DNA from: DATBLE01 sp036555585
GTDB lineage: Bacteria; Actinomycetota; Thermoleophilia; Gaiellales; Gaiellaceae
Reading direction: 5' to 3'
DNA length: 64,000 nt
Assembly (NCBI GenBank): GCA_036555585.1
Contig: DATBLE010000017.1
Coordinates: 124,001-188,000 of the forward strand
How positions within the stretch are numbered: position 1 is the stretch's first letter; each line of letters begins with the position of its first letter. The translations under genes were made by a program, and so were the position numbers. Below the pieces are notes generated by a model that searched no databases, was not told the origin of the DNA, and saw nothing but the letters and a program-made list of their open reading frames with translations. Of the stretch, positions 17,517 to 25,604 are shown in pieces.

Positions 17517-18227
17517 GTGGCCTTGCTCGAGGTGAAGAACGTCACCCGCCGCTTCGGCGGCATCGTCGCGCTCGACGACGTCTCGTTCGACGTGGGCGAG
17601 GGCGAGATCGTGGGACTGATCGGCCCGAACGGCGCGGGGAAGACGACCGCCTTCAACGTCATCACCCGCCTCTACCGGCCCGACAGCGGCGAGCTCGTCT
17701 TCGCGGGCGAGTCGCTGCTGTCGACGCCCGCGCACCGCGTGATCGCGCGCGGGATCGCGCGGACGTTCCAGAACCTCGAGCTGTTCAAGACGATGACCGT
17801 GCGCGAGAACGTCGTCGTCGGCACCCACAAGCGCACGGGGCCGCGCTCGGTGGACGAGATCGTCGAGTACGTCGGCATCGGCGACGTCGCCGAGCGGCCG
17901 GCCGGCTCGCTCCCCTACGCGATCCTCAAGCGCGTCGAGACCGCCAGGGCGCTCGCGTCCGGCCCGCGGCTGCTACTCCTCGACGAGCCGGCCGGCGGGC
18001 TCTCGCACGAGGAGGTCGAGCGGCTGGCGGCGTTCGTCGTCCGGATGCGCGAGGACTTCGACCTGACCATCCTCCTGGTCGAGCATCACATGAACCTGGT
18101 CATGGGCGTGTCCGACCGCGTGCACGTGCTCGACTTCGGCCGCAAGATCGCCGCCGGGACGCCGCAGGAGGTCCAGAACGACCCGGCCGTGATCGAGGCG
18201 TACCTCGGCTCGGAGGAAGCGGCCTAG
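17517..18227 (+). CDS. LivG-like ABC transporter ATPase with altered signature motif
   Basis: 236 residues from GTG 17517, chosen by TAAGGT 7 bases upstream. Cytoplasmic ATPase most like those of branched-chain amino-acid (HAAT) importers: Walker A GLIGPNGAGKTTAFN, Q loop RTFQNLELFKTMTVRENV, Walker B LLLLDEPAGGLS and switch His in LLVEHHMNLVMGV. The signature reads SLPYAILKRVETARAL where LivG proteins have L(S/P)YGxxRR; the usual Gly is Ala and the glutamine is lost, which may weaken ATP hydrolysis. The insert after the Q loop is short. No LivH, LivM or LivF is adjacent; a divergent receptor-like gene lies 855 bases downstream. Confidence 0.87.
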   Translation: MALLEVKNVTRRFGGIVALDDVSFDVGEGEIVGLIGPNGAGKTTAFNVITRLYRPDSGELVFAGESLLSTPAHRVIARGIARTFQNLELFKTMTVRENVVVGTHKRTGPRSVDEIVEYVGIGDVAERPAGSLPYAILKRVETARALASGPRLLLLDEPAGGLSHEEVERLAAFVVRMREDFDLTILLVEHHMNLVMGVSDRVHVLDFGRKIAAGTPQEVQNDPAVIEAYLGSEEAA

Positions 18228-18236
18228 GCCGCGGCG

Positions 18237-19037
18237 CTAGCCGAGCGCGCGAGCGAGCAGGTCGCGCGAGACGCTGCCGGCCCCGTACCGGGAGGTGCCC
18301 TCGTCGAGCAGCTCCTGCGCACCCGCCACCAGCGAGCCGTACGCGGCGGCGGCCAGGAGGCCTCCGGTCGAGATCCGCCTGACGCCGGCGGCCTCGAGCT
18401 CGGCGACCGGCGGCGTCGCCGGCAGGGCGAGCACGTTCACCGGCGCCTCGACCTCGTCGACGACGCGGCGGATGTCGTCGATCCCGGTCAGTCCGGGCGC
18501 GTAGAGGCAGTCCGCGCCGGCGTCGCGGTACGCGACCAGCCGCTCGATCGTCCCGTCCAGGTCGTCCACCGCGCGGATGTGGTGCTCGCAGCGGCCCGTG
18601 AGGACGATCCCCGTCTCACGCGCGGCCGCGGCCGCCTCGGCGACCCGACCCGCCGCCGCCTCGACCTCGTCGATCCCGCCCGTCGCCGGGTCGTAGTCCT
18701 CGATCGAGCAGCCGGCCGCTCCGGCCCCGGCGAGCAGCCGCACGGTCTCGGCGACGCCGCCCGGGTCGTCGGGGTACAGGCGCTCGCTGTCGACGTTCAG
18801 CGGGACGGAGACCGCGGCCGTGATCGCCCGCACGTGGGCGACCAGCTCGTCGCGGGTCACGTGCTGGTCCGGCCTGCCCAGCGACCATGCGAACCCGGCG
18901 CTCGTCGTCGCCAGCGCCGGGAAGCCGAGCGTCTCGAGCAGCCGGGCCGACCCGACGTCCCACGGGTTCGGCATCAGGAAGATGCCGTCCGCGGCGTGGA
19001 GCTCCCGGAAGCGTGCGCGCAGATCGGCGGCGGACAC
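18237..19037 (-). CDS. Isocitrate lyase/PEP mutase superfamily protein
   Basis: 266 residues from a GTG start. A TIM-barrel of the PEP mutase/isocitrate lyase superfamily: IFLMPNPWDVGSARLLETLG is the typical N-terminal strand and helix, followed by ATTSAGFAWSLG, PLNVDSERLY (metal-binding Asp) and GCSIEDYD (Glu/Asp pair). The lyase catalytic loop KKCGH is absent; the equivalent region reads VLTGRCEHH. Such single-domain members cleave C-C or C-P bonds of oxaloacetate-, methylisocitrate- or phosphonate-like substrates, but many are uncharacterised. It converges on the LivG-like gene with 9 bases between stops. Confidence 0.85.
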   Translation of the reverse strand: MSAADLRARFRELHAADGIFLMPNPWDVGSARLLETLGFPALATTSAGFAWSLGRPDQHVTRDELVAHVRAITAAVSVPLNVDSERLYPDDPGGVAETVRLLAGAGAAGCSIEDYDPATGGIDEVEAAAGRVAEAAAAARETGIVLTGRCEHHIRAVDDLDGTIERLVAYRDAGADCLYAPGLTGIDDIRRVVDEVEAPVNVLALPATPPVAELEAAGVRRISTGGLLAAAAYGSLVAGAQELLDEGTSRYGAGSVSRDLLARALG

Positions 19038-19081
19038 GCTGCCATCTTGCCGGAAGGCGGCACGGCTAGGCTTCGCGGCCG

Positions 19082-19990
19082 ATGCGGCCGTTCGCGATCG
19101 CGCTCGTGCTGGCGGCGCTCGCCGGGTCGGCCGGCTCCTCGGGGGCCTCGCCGGCGCCGCTCGTGATCGCGGACGCAGGGCTCCCGCCGGCGGTCGCGGC
19201 CGGTGCGGCCCGCTACCTCGCGTGGGTGGGATCGCACGACGGCGTCGACGGGCGTCGCGTGGTGCTCCGCAGCGCAGCCCCGGGGGAGCAGCCGCTGGCG
19301 GCGCTCACTCCCTCCGCCGTCCCCGAGCCCTTGCCGCAGCTCGTCCTCGGCGGCTCCGCCGAATCGCGCCGCCGCGCGTGGGCCGTCGGCTACGTCCCCG
19401 GCTACGGCCTCGAGGCGCGGGTGCTGGCACGTCAGATCGCGAAGACGAGGCCCGGAGCCAGGATCGCCGTCCTCTACTCCGACGACCCCGACGGTCGCGA
19501 GCTGCTCGCCTGGTTCGAGCGCTCGGCCCCGGTCCTGATCGCCGCCGCCGATGCCGAGGTCCTGCGCGCGTCGAGAGCGGACACGCTCGTCGTCCTCTCC
19601 TCGCATCCGCTCGCCCTGCCGCGGCGCGACTGGTTCGTCTTCTCCAACGCAGCCGCAGCCGAGCCGTCGCCGGGCGCGGTCTCGACCGTCTTCCTCCGGA
19701 TGCCCGGCGATCCGGCCTGGGCGGGCGATCCGGCGCTCCGGCGCTTCCGGCCCGCGAACGCAGGCCAGGCGCTCGGGCTCGCGGCCGCCTTCACGCTCGT
19801 CGACGCGCTCCGCCGGGCCGGCCCGAGCCCGACGCGGGCAAGCGTCCTGACCGCGCTGCGCCGGTCGGCCGAGGCGAACAACCCGTTCCTGGTGCCGGGC
19901 ATCGTCGTCCGGGGCGGCGTCCGGCAGGTCGCACTCCGGCGCTGGTCCGGCGGCCGCTGGCACGTCTTCACCCCGCCGCTCACGCGCTGA
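19082..19990 (+). CDS. Secreted type-1 periplasmic-binding-protein homologue (LivJ-like, shortened)
   Basis: 302 residues. A signal peptide (PFAIALVLAALAGSAGSSGA) precedes a divergent type-1 binding fold: RYLAWVGSHDGVDGRRVVLR, the lobe-crossing strand GARIAVLYSDDPDGRELLAW, a C-terminal helix AGQALGLAAAFTLVDALRRA and PFLVPGIVVRGG, as in branched-chain amino-acid receptors. Those are usually near 400 residues, so loops or subdomains are missing. No lipobox Cys is seen. It may be the receptor for the nearby LivG-like ATPase or a solute sensor. TAGGCT 9 bases before the ATG suggests a leaderless transcript. The family call is by eye and moderate. Confidence 0.65.
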   Translation: MRPFAIALVLAALAGSAGSSGASPAPLVIADAGLPPAVAAGAARYLAWVGSHDGVDGRRVVLRSAAPGEQPLAALTPSAVPEPLPQLVLGGSAESRRRAWAVGYVPGYGLEARVLARQIAKTRPGARIAVLYSDDPDGRELLAWFERSAPVLIAAADAEVLRASRADTLVVLSSHPLALPRRDWFVFSNAAAAEPSPGAVSTVFLRMPGDPAWAGDPALRRFRPANAGQALGLAAAFTLVDALRRAGPSPTRASVLTALRRSAEANNPFLVPGIVVRGGVRQVALRRWSGGRWHVFTPPLTR

Positions 19991-19992
19991 GC

Positions 19993-21150
19993 TCAGACCG
20001 GAATCGTCAGACTCTCGAGGTCGCGCGGGTAGTCGGTGAGGATCTCGATCCCGTCCTCGGTGACGACGATCGTGTCCGAGTGGCGGAAGCCGCCGAGCCC
20101 CTCCTGGTAGACGCCCGGCTCGATCGTGAACACCATGCCCGGCTCGACCGGCGTGTGGTCGCCGACGTCGAGGAAGGGCGCCTCGTGGTTGCGCAGCCCG
20201 ATCGCGTGCCCGGTGTGCTGCCGCCAGAGCGGGAGGAGGTCGTGCTTCGCGAAGTAGTCCAGCACGGCCCGGTCGACGTCGGCGCAGGTCACGCCGGGCC
20301 GGAAGGCGTCGAAGGCGACCTGCTGCGCGGCGACGACGTGGTCGAAGAGCCGGCGCTGCTCGTCGGTGGGCGTGCCGATCACCATGCCGCGCTCGAGCTC
20401 GGCGTTGTAGCCCCAGACAGGAGCGGCCGTCTCGGTGACGAGCATGTCGCCCTCGCGGAACTCGATGTTGTGCGCGACCGCGTGCGCCCACGCGCTGCGA
20501 GGGCCGATCTGGCCGCGGTAGCCGGCGGTGGCGCCGTCCTGCGAGCCGAGCTGGCCGGCGTACTCGGGCCCGAGCGCCTTCAGCATCGCGAGCGTCGCCT
20601 CAAGGCCGGCGCGCAGCGACGCCTCGGCCTCGGTCGCGCCCGGCACGGAGTACTCCTGGAGGAGGCGGTGCGCGTGCTCGCACCAGCGGGCGCTCTGCCG
20701 GATCAGCTCGACCTCCGCCGGCGACTTGATCCGCAGCTGCCGCTCGATCCAGCCGCCGACGACGTCGACCGGCGCGCCGGTCACCTCGGACAGCGCCGGC
20801 CCCTCGTACCCGAGGATGCCCGGGTAGCCGTCCTCGTCGGCCGCCAGCGGGCCGGAGAGAAGCCGTCCGAGCACGGTCATCGGATGCTCGGGGCCCGGGT
20901 ACTCGGGATACGACTCGACCCGGTCGAAGTGCCCCTCGGCCTCGGTGCGGGCGACCTCGAACTCGGGCACGAACGCGAGCAGCTCGTCGCCGACGACGAC
21001 CACGACCGGCCGCTCGTTCGAGAGGAAGTCGAAGCCGGTGTAGTACTGGATGTACGCCTGGCCGAAGAGGACAGTCGTCGTCCCGGCCTGCTCGAGCAGT
21101 CGCCCTCGCCGGTCGGCGAGCTCGTCCCCGGAGATGCCGGTCGCCTGCAT
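19993..21150 (-). CDS. M24 (creatinase/Xaa-Pro peptidase) family hydrolase with altered metal ligands
   Basis: 385 residues. N-terminal creatinase-like domain (TTTVLFGQAYIQYYTGFDFL) and C-terminal pita-bread domain (from about 165). Aligning by eye to Xaa-Pro peptidases, the two metal Asp positions fall in LVTETAAPVWGYNAELERGM where both read Glu. The His is present (HTGHAIGLRNHEAPF), the next Glu is present (FTIEPGVYQE), but the last Glu (usually RxED) reads RHSD. The protein may bind a different metal or have a non-peptidase reaction, as some M24 members do. ATG 21150 is chosen because TATCGT lies 8 bases upstream; ATG 21177 would add nine residues. Confidence 0.85.
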   Translation of the reverse strand: MQATGISGDELADRRGRLLEQAGTTTVLFGQAYIQYYTGFDFLSNERPVVVVVGDELLAFVPEFEVARTEAEGHFDRVESYPEYPGPEHPMTVLGRLLSGPLAADEDGYPGILGYEGPALSEVTGAPVDVVGGWIERQLRIKSPAEVELIRQSARWCEHAHRLLQEYSVPGATEAEASLRAGLEATLAMLKALGPEYAGQLGSQDGATAGYRGQIGPRSAWAHAVAHNIEFREGDMLVTETAAPVWGYNAELERGMVIGTPTDEQRRLFDHVVAAQQVAFDAFRPGVTCADVDRAVLDYFAKHDLLPLWRQHTGHAIGLRNHEAPFLDVGDHTPVEPGMVFTIEPGVYQEGLGGFRHSDTIVVTEDGIEILTDYPRDLESLTIPV

Positions 21151-21213
21151 GGAGCGAGACGATATCGGCGGAACCATCCACGGCCGGTGTTGAAGCGTAG
21201 GACGGAGGTGTCC

Positions 21214-23826
21214 ATGATTCGGACGGTGACGCAGGTCGGGCTGGATCGTGAGGCGGTCGCTGCGGCGGGCCTGCTCGAGCGTGCCGACGAGCTGGCGGCG
21301 CTCGAGGATCGCCTCGCCGAGGTCGAGGCGAGCGGCCGGGGCCACGTCGTCCTGCTCCGAGGCGAGGCCGGCGTCGGCAAGACCGCGCTCGTCCGGGAGC
21401 TCTGCGACCGGCACGCGGGGTCGGTGAGGGTCGTGCGCGGCTCCTGCGCGCCGCTCTTCGCGCCCCGGCCGCTCGGACCCTTCCTCGAGATCGCCGAGTC
21501 GCTCGACGGCGAGCTTCCGTCGGTCGTGGAGCACGGCGCAATGCCGTACCAGGTCGTGGCGGAGCTCGCCGACGAGCTGCGAACCGAGCCGACCGTCCTC
21601 GTGCTGGAGGACGTCCACTGGGCGGACGAGGCCACGCTCGACGTCTTCCGGCTGCTCGTCCGCCGCGTCGAGGCGGTGCCCGCGCTCGTCGTCGTCACGT
21701 ACCGCGACGACGAGGTCGACGTCGTCGACCCGCTGCGGATCGTGCTGGGCGAGCTGACCCCGGGGCCCTCGCTCAGCCGGATGAGGCTCACCGGTCTCTC
21801 GCGCTCCGCCGTCGCCCGGCTGGCCGAGCCGCACGGCGTCGACGCCGGCGAGCTCTACGCCAGGACCGCAGGCAACCCGTTCTTCGTGGTGGAGGCGCTC
21901 GCCGCCGGATCCGACGCGATCCCCGAGACGGTCCGGGACGCGGTGCTCGCCCGCGCCGCGCGGCTGAGCCCGCCGGCGCGGGCCTTGCTCGAGGCAGTCG
22001 CGACCGTCCCGCCCCGGGCCGAGCTCTGGCTGCTCGAACGGATCGCAGGCGAACCAGGGGAGAGCCTGGACGAGTGCCTGGCGTCGGGGATGCTCCGCTC
22101 GGACTCCGCGGGGATCCTGTTCCGGCACGAGCTCGCCCGGCTGGCGGTCGAGGACTCGATCGCGCCCGGGCGGAAGCTCGAGCTGCACCGGTCGGCCCTG
22201 GCAGCGCTCTCGGACCCGCCGGGCGGAAGTCTCGAGCTCGCGCGGCTGGCCCACCACGCCGAGGCGGCCGGCGACAGCGGCGCGGTGCTGCGCTTCGCCC
22301 CGGCCGCCGCCGCCCGGGCGGAGGCGCTCGGAGCCCATCGCGAGGCGGCCGCCCACTACGCGCGGACCCTGCGGTGGGGCGAAGGCCTCTCGCCGGCCGA
22401 GCGGGCGGAGCTGCTCGAGCGGCGGTCGCGGGCCGCCTACCTCGCCGACGACATCGACGAGGCGATCGTGGCCGTCGAGGAAGCGCTCGAGCTCCGGCGC
22501 GGGCTGGGCCAGAGCCTCGAGGAGGGCGAGTCGATGTGCTGGCTCTCCGACATCCTCTGGTGCCCCGGCCGGGCGGCGGAGTCCGCGGACGTCGCCCACC
22601 GGGCGCTGGCCCTGCTCGAGCCGCTTCCGCCCGGCCGTGAGCTCGCGAGGGCCCACATCAAGCAGGAGACCGTGGCCGACGCGACCCGGGGGCTCGAGCT
22701 CGCCCGGCAGCTCGGCGACGTCGATCTCGAGGTCCGGGCGCTGCAATCGCTGGGGCGGATCAGGTTCGCCCGCGGCGGCAGGGAGAAGCTCGAGGAGGCT
22801 CTTGCTCTGGCCCGCGAGGCCGGCCTGGTCGAGGCGACCGGAAGGGTGTTCGTCGACCTCGTGGCCGGAGCGATCGCCACCCAGCAGTACAAGGTCGCCG
22901 CGGAGTACCTCGAGCCCGGTCTCGACTACTGCAGCGATCGCGGGCTGGAGCTCTACCGCTTCTACCTGCTCGCGTACCGGTCGCGCTTCCAGCTCGCACA
23001 GGGACGCTGGGACGAAGCCGCCGAGACCGCTGCAGAGGTCCTCCGGATCCGCCGCGCCTCGATCCAGCCGCGGATCGTCGCGCTGATCGTCCTCGCCCTC
23101 GTCCGGGCGCGGCGCGGCGACCCCGGGCACCAGGAGCTGCTCGCGGAAGCGTGGGCGACCGCCGAGCCGACCGAGGAGCCGTTCCGAATGGGCCCGGCCG
23201 CCGCTGCGCGAGCCGAGGTGGCCTGGCTGCGCGGCGACCCCGACGGGGTGATCGAGGCGACCGAGCGAGCGCTGGGGCTTGCGGTCGAGCGGAGGGACCG
23301 GGCGGCGCTCGGGGAGCTGCTCGTCTGGCGTCGCCGGGCGGGGGTCGACGACGACCTGCCGATCTCCCCGATCGAGCCGTACGACTCGGAGCTCTCCGGA
23401 GACTGGCGGGCGGCGTCGGCCTACTGGCAGGAAGCCGGCTGTCCCTACGCGGCCGCGCTGGCGCTGGCGGACTCGGGCGAGGAGGCGAACCTGCGCAGCG
23501 CGCTCGAGGAGCTCCAGCGGCTCGGCGCACGGCCGGCGGCGACGCTGGTCGCCGGTCGCCTGCGCAAGCGGGGCGCACGCGGCCTCCCGCGCGGGCCGCG
23601 CCGGGCCACCCGCGAGAACCCGGCCGGCCTGACGCCGCGCGAGCTCGAGGTGCTCGAGCTCGTGGCGGACGGCCTGCGCGACTCCGAGATCGCCGCACGG
23701 CTCGTCCTGTCGGAGCGCACCGTCGGCCACCATGTCGGCGCGATCCTGCGCAAGCTCGGAGCCCGCAACCGGAGCGCCGCCGCCGCCGAGGCCGTTCGCC
23801 TCGGGCTCGTCCCCCAAGATAGGTAG
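21214..23826 (+). CDS. LuxR-family (LAL-type) AAA-ATPase transcriptional regulator
   Basis: 870 residues. Near the N-terminus an AAA/STAND ATPase with Walker A RGEAGVGKTALVRELC and Walker B VLVLEDVHWADEATLDVFR, then LARTAGNPFFVVEAL-like sensor sequence (here YARTAGNPFFVVEAL). The long middle (about 330-780) is helical repeat sequence of TPR type (for example ADDIDEAIVAVEEALELRRG). The C-terminus is a LuxR helix-turn-helix: LTPRELEVLELVADGLRDSE, then RTVGHHVGAILRKLGARNRS. Such proteins are large signal-dependent activators; the inducer is unknown. Shine-Dalgarno GGAGGTG precedes the ATG. It lies upstream of a secreted-protein gene with which it may or may not be linked. Confidence 0.93.
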   Translation: MIRTVTQVGLDREAVAAAGLLERADELAALEDRLAEVEASGRGHVVLLRGEAGVGKTALVRELCDRHAGSVRVVRGSCAPLFAPRPLGPFLEIAESLDGELPSVVEHGAMPYQVVAELADELRTEPTVLVLEDVHWADEATLDVFRLLVRRVEAVPALVVVTYRDDEVDVVDPLRIVLGELTPGPSLSRMRLTGLSRSAVARLAEPHGVDAGELYARTAGNPFFVVEALAAGSDAIPETVRDAVLARAARLSPPARALLEAVATVPPRAELWLLERIAGEPGESLDECLASGMLRSDSAGILFRHELARLAVEDSIAPGRKLELHRSALAALSDPPGGSLELARLAHHAEAAGDSGAVLRFAPAAAARAEALGAHREAAAHYARTLRWGEGLSPAERAELLERRSRAAYLADDIDEAIVAVEEALELRRGLGQSLEEGESMCWLSDILWCPGRAAESADVAHRALALLEPLPPGRELARAHIKQETVADATRGLELARQLGDVDLEVRALQSLGRIRFARGGREKLEEALALAREAGLVEATGRVFVDLVAGAIATQQYKVAAEYLEPGLDYCSDRGLELYRFYLLAYRSRFQLAQGRWDEAAETAAEVLRIRRASIQPRIVALIVLALVRARRGDPGHQELLAEAWATAEPTEEPFRMGPAAAARAEVAWLRGDPDGVIEATERALGLAVERRDRAALGELLVWRRRAGVDDDLPISPIEPYDSELSGDWRAASAYWQEAGCPYAAALALADSGEEANLRSALEELQRLGARPAATLVAGRLRKRGARGLPRGPRRATRENPAGLTPRELEVLELVADGLRDSEIAARLVLSERTVGHHVGAILRKLGARNRSAAAAEAVRLGLVPQDR

Positions 23827-23923
23827 TCCGGCAGCGCAAGCTGGGCAGGCGCACCGATGCCGGTGGGCCGCGCCGTCCCTACCGTCGATCGGGACGTTCA
23901 ACGACCCAGGAGGTGTGCGTCAC

Positions 23924-24514
23924 ATGCACAAGCTCATCCCTGCGGCCGTCGTCGCGCTCGCCCTGGCGGCGACGGCGGTCCTGGCCGGCGGTGCCACCGC
24001 CCGGCCCGCGCACGGCCGCGCGTCGGCGGTGCCGCTGGCCCAGTCGCTCGCGGCGATGCGGGTGGCCACCGCGAAGTACGCGACCAACCTCAACAAGGCC
24101 AAGGCGGACGGCTACAGGATCATCACGCCGATGATCCCGGACATGGGGATCCACTACATGAACGCGAAGATCACGGGCTTCGACGTGACCAGGCCGCCGA
24201 TCCTCGTGTACCAGAAGCACGGAAGCCAGTACCTGCTCGGCGCGGTGGAGTGGGTGTTCCCCGCGAAGCCGGCGAAGCCGCCGCTGCCCGGGGCCAAGTA
24301 CGGGGCGTTCGGGGCGGCCTGTCACTACGTCGACGGCACGTTCGTCCCGGCGGCAGCGCAGGCCGACTGCGCGAAGACGAGCCCCGAGAGCGGCGCGGCG
24401 TTCGGCTTCTGGCACCCGAACCTGGTCACCTTCCACGTCTGGCTCTGGTTCCACAACCCGGCGGGGATCTACTCGGGCACGAACCCCCTGGTCTCGCCCT
24501 TCAACGAGACCTAG
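23924..24514 (+). CDS. Secreted protein of unknown function
   Basis: 196 residues. Clear signal peptide (LIPAAVVALALAATAVLAGG, cleavage probably after ATA). The mature part has a Tyr/Trp/His-rich character: GYRIITPMIPDMGIHYMNAK, PPILVYQKHGSQYLLGAVEW, a Cys pair (AACHYVD and QADCAKTS) that may form a disulfide, and FGFWHPNLVTFHVWLWFHNP. I do not recognise the family; similar secreted proteins of actinobacteria have no assigned role. Strong Shine-Dalgarno CAGGAGGTG precedes the ATG; a -10-like TACCGT at 23879-23884 could drive it. It is followed after 12 bases by a DUF4242 gene, probably in the same transcript. Confidence 0.75.
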   Translation: MHKLIPAAVVALALAATAVLAGGATARPAHGRASAVPLAQSLAAMRVATAKYATNLNKAKADGYRIITPMIPDMGIHYMNAKITGFDVTRPPILVYQKHGSQYLLGAVEWVFPAKPAKPPLPGAKYGAFGAACHYVDGTFVPAAAQADCAKTSPESGAAFGFWHPNLVTFHVWLWFHNPAGIYSGTNPLVSPFNET

Positions 24515-24526
24515 CGGGGGCGAGGC

Positions 24527-24799
24527 ATGCCGAGATACCTCGTCGAGCGCACCTTCGACGGCGGCCTGCGGGTCCGGGCCGACGCCGCGGGCGCCGAGAC
24601 GTGCACCGCCGTCGTCCGGCGCAACACCGACGAAGGCGTGACCTGGCTCCACTCGTACGTCTCGGACGACGGGAACCGGACGTACTGCGTCTACGACGGG
24701 CCGAGCCCCGAGGCGATCAGGCGAGCGGCGGCCGTGAACGAGCTGCCGGTCGACCGGATCACCGAGATCAGCGTCCTCGATCCGTACTTCCGGCTCTAG
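24527..24799 (+). CDS. DUF4242 small protein (SCO4226-like)
   Basis: 90 residues. A ferredoxin-like alpha/beta small protein of the DUF4242 family: PRYLVERTFDGGLRV at the start, VTWLHSYVSDDGNRTYCVYD and the C-terminal LPVDRITEISVLDPYFRL are typical. The Streptomyces relative SCO4226 binds nickel; whether this one does is unknown. It follows the secreted-protein gene by 12 bases and is followed by a perfect hairpin. Confidence 0.85.
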   Translation: MPRYLVERTFDGGLRVRADAAGAETCTAVVRRNTDEGVTWLHSYVSDDGNRTYCVYDGPSPEAIRRAAAVNELPVDRITEISVLDPYFRL

Positions 24800-24806
24800 G
24801 GAAGAC

Positions 24807-24838
24807 GCGTGAGGCGCCCGACGGCGGGCGCCTCACGC
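24807..24838. terminator. Perfect 14-bp hairpin between convergent genes
   Basis: Arm 24807-24820 pairs perfectly with 24825-24838 across the loop ACGG. It sits between the stops of the DUF4242 gene and the convergent peroxiredoxin gene and would fold identically in both transcripts. There is no T-run, so it is a strong GC hairpin that probably acts as a bidirectional terminator or 3'-end stabiliser. Confidence 0.75.
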
Positions 24839-24846
24839 GCCGGCGC

Positions 24847-25503
24847 CTACCGCGGCTGCGGGACGATCCGGATGTAGGGCTTCGGCTCCTGCCAGTCGCC
24901 GAAGAGCTCCTTCGCCTCGTCGTTCGAGACCGAGCCGGAGATGATCACGTCCTCGCCTTGCTGCCAGTTCACCGGCGTCGACACCTTGTGGGTGGCGGTC
25001 AGCTGGAGCGAGTCGATCACGCGGATCACCTCGTCGAAGTTGCGGCCGGTCGACATCGGGTAGACGAGGATCAGCTTGACCTTCTTGTCCGGGCCGATCA
25101 CGAAGACGTTCCGGACGGTCTGGTTGTCGGCCGGCGTGCGCGCCTTCGCGTCGCCGGAGACGTCTGCCGCGAGCATCCCGTACGCCTTGGCGATCTCGAA
25201 GTCCGCGTCGCCGATGATCGGGTAGTTGGGCGCCGTGCCCTGGGTCTCGGCGATGTCCTTCGCCCAGGCCTCGTGGTCGCTCGTCGAGTCGACCGACAGG
25301 CCGATGATCTTCACGTTCCGCTTGTCGAACTCCGGCTTGACGTTCGCCATGTAGCCGAGCTCGGTCGTGCAGACGGGGGTGAAGTCCTTCGGGTGCGAGA
25401 AGAGCACCGCCCAGGAGTCGCCGATCCAGTCGTGGAAGTCGATCTCGCCCTCGGTGGTCTGGGCGTGGAAATCGGGTGCGGTGTCGCCGATCGTCAGAGC
25501 CAT
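24847..25503 (-). CDS. 1-Cys peroxiredoxin (Prx6 family)
   Basis: 218 residues, typical for Prx6. Cytoplasmic thiol peroxidase that reduces hydrogen and alkyl peroxides. The peroxidatic Cys45 is in HPKDFTPVCTTELGYM; the conserved Arg lies in NQTVRNVFVIGPDKKVKLIL. No resolving Cys of the 2-Cys classes is seen; the C-terminal extension (STPVNWQQGEDVIISGSVSN) is Prx6-like. It lies downstream of the predicted selenoprotein DsbA gene on the same strand but has its own promoter and a strong Shine-Dalgarno AAGGAGG. The pairing hints at a thiol/oxidative-stress locus, though the two need not be co-regulated. Confidence 0.95.
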   Translation of the reverse strand: MALTIGDTAPDFHAQTTEGEIDFHDWIGDSWAVLFSHPKDFTPVCTTELGYMANVKPEFDKRNVKIIGLSVDSTSDHEAWAKDIAETQGTAPNYPIIGDADFEIAKAYGMLAADVSGDAKARTPADNQTVRNVFVIGPDKKVKLILVYPMSTGRNFDEVIRVIDSLQLTATHKVSTPVNWQQGEDVIISGSVSNDEAKELFGDWQEPKPYIRIVPQPR

Positions 25504-25509
25504 CTATCG

Positions 25510-25542
25510 CCTCCTTGCTCCGGGTTCGCTGGAGTCACTATA
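25510..25542 (-). promoter_or_regulatory. Peroxiredoxin promoter and ribosome site
   Basis: On the minus strand TATAGT (25542-25537) inside an AT-rich island (TTTATATAGT) is the best -10 in the window. It is followed about 20 bases later by AAGGAGG (25516-25510), 6 bases before the ATG. Unlike most genes here, this one has a leader with a canonical ribosome site. No clear -35 was identified. Confidence 0.6.
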
Positions 25543-25604
25543 TAAACGAAAGCGACCCTCGCGGGGAATCGCGCGGGGCGGCGCCGAGCATACGCCTTCC
25601 TGCA

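Noticed and set aside
21150..23901. Upstream extension of the M24 hydrolase through the antisense of the LuxR gene
   Set aside because: The open frame is continuous only because stops are rare at this GC content; homology begins at the ATG at 21150, which has a -10 box 8 bases upstream.
24847..25503. Selenocysteine in the peroxiredoxin
   Set aside because: The peroxidatic position is an ordinary TGC Cys (PVCTTE) and the frame is uninterrupted.
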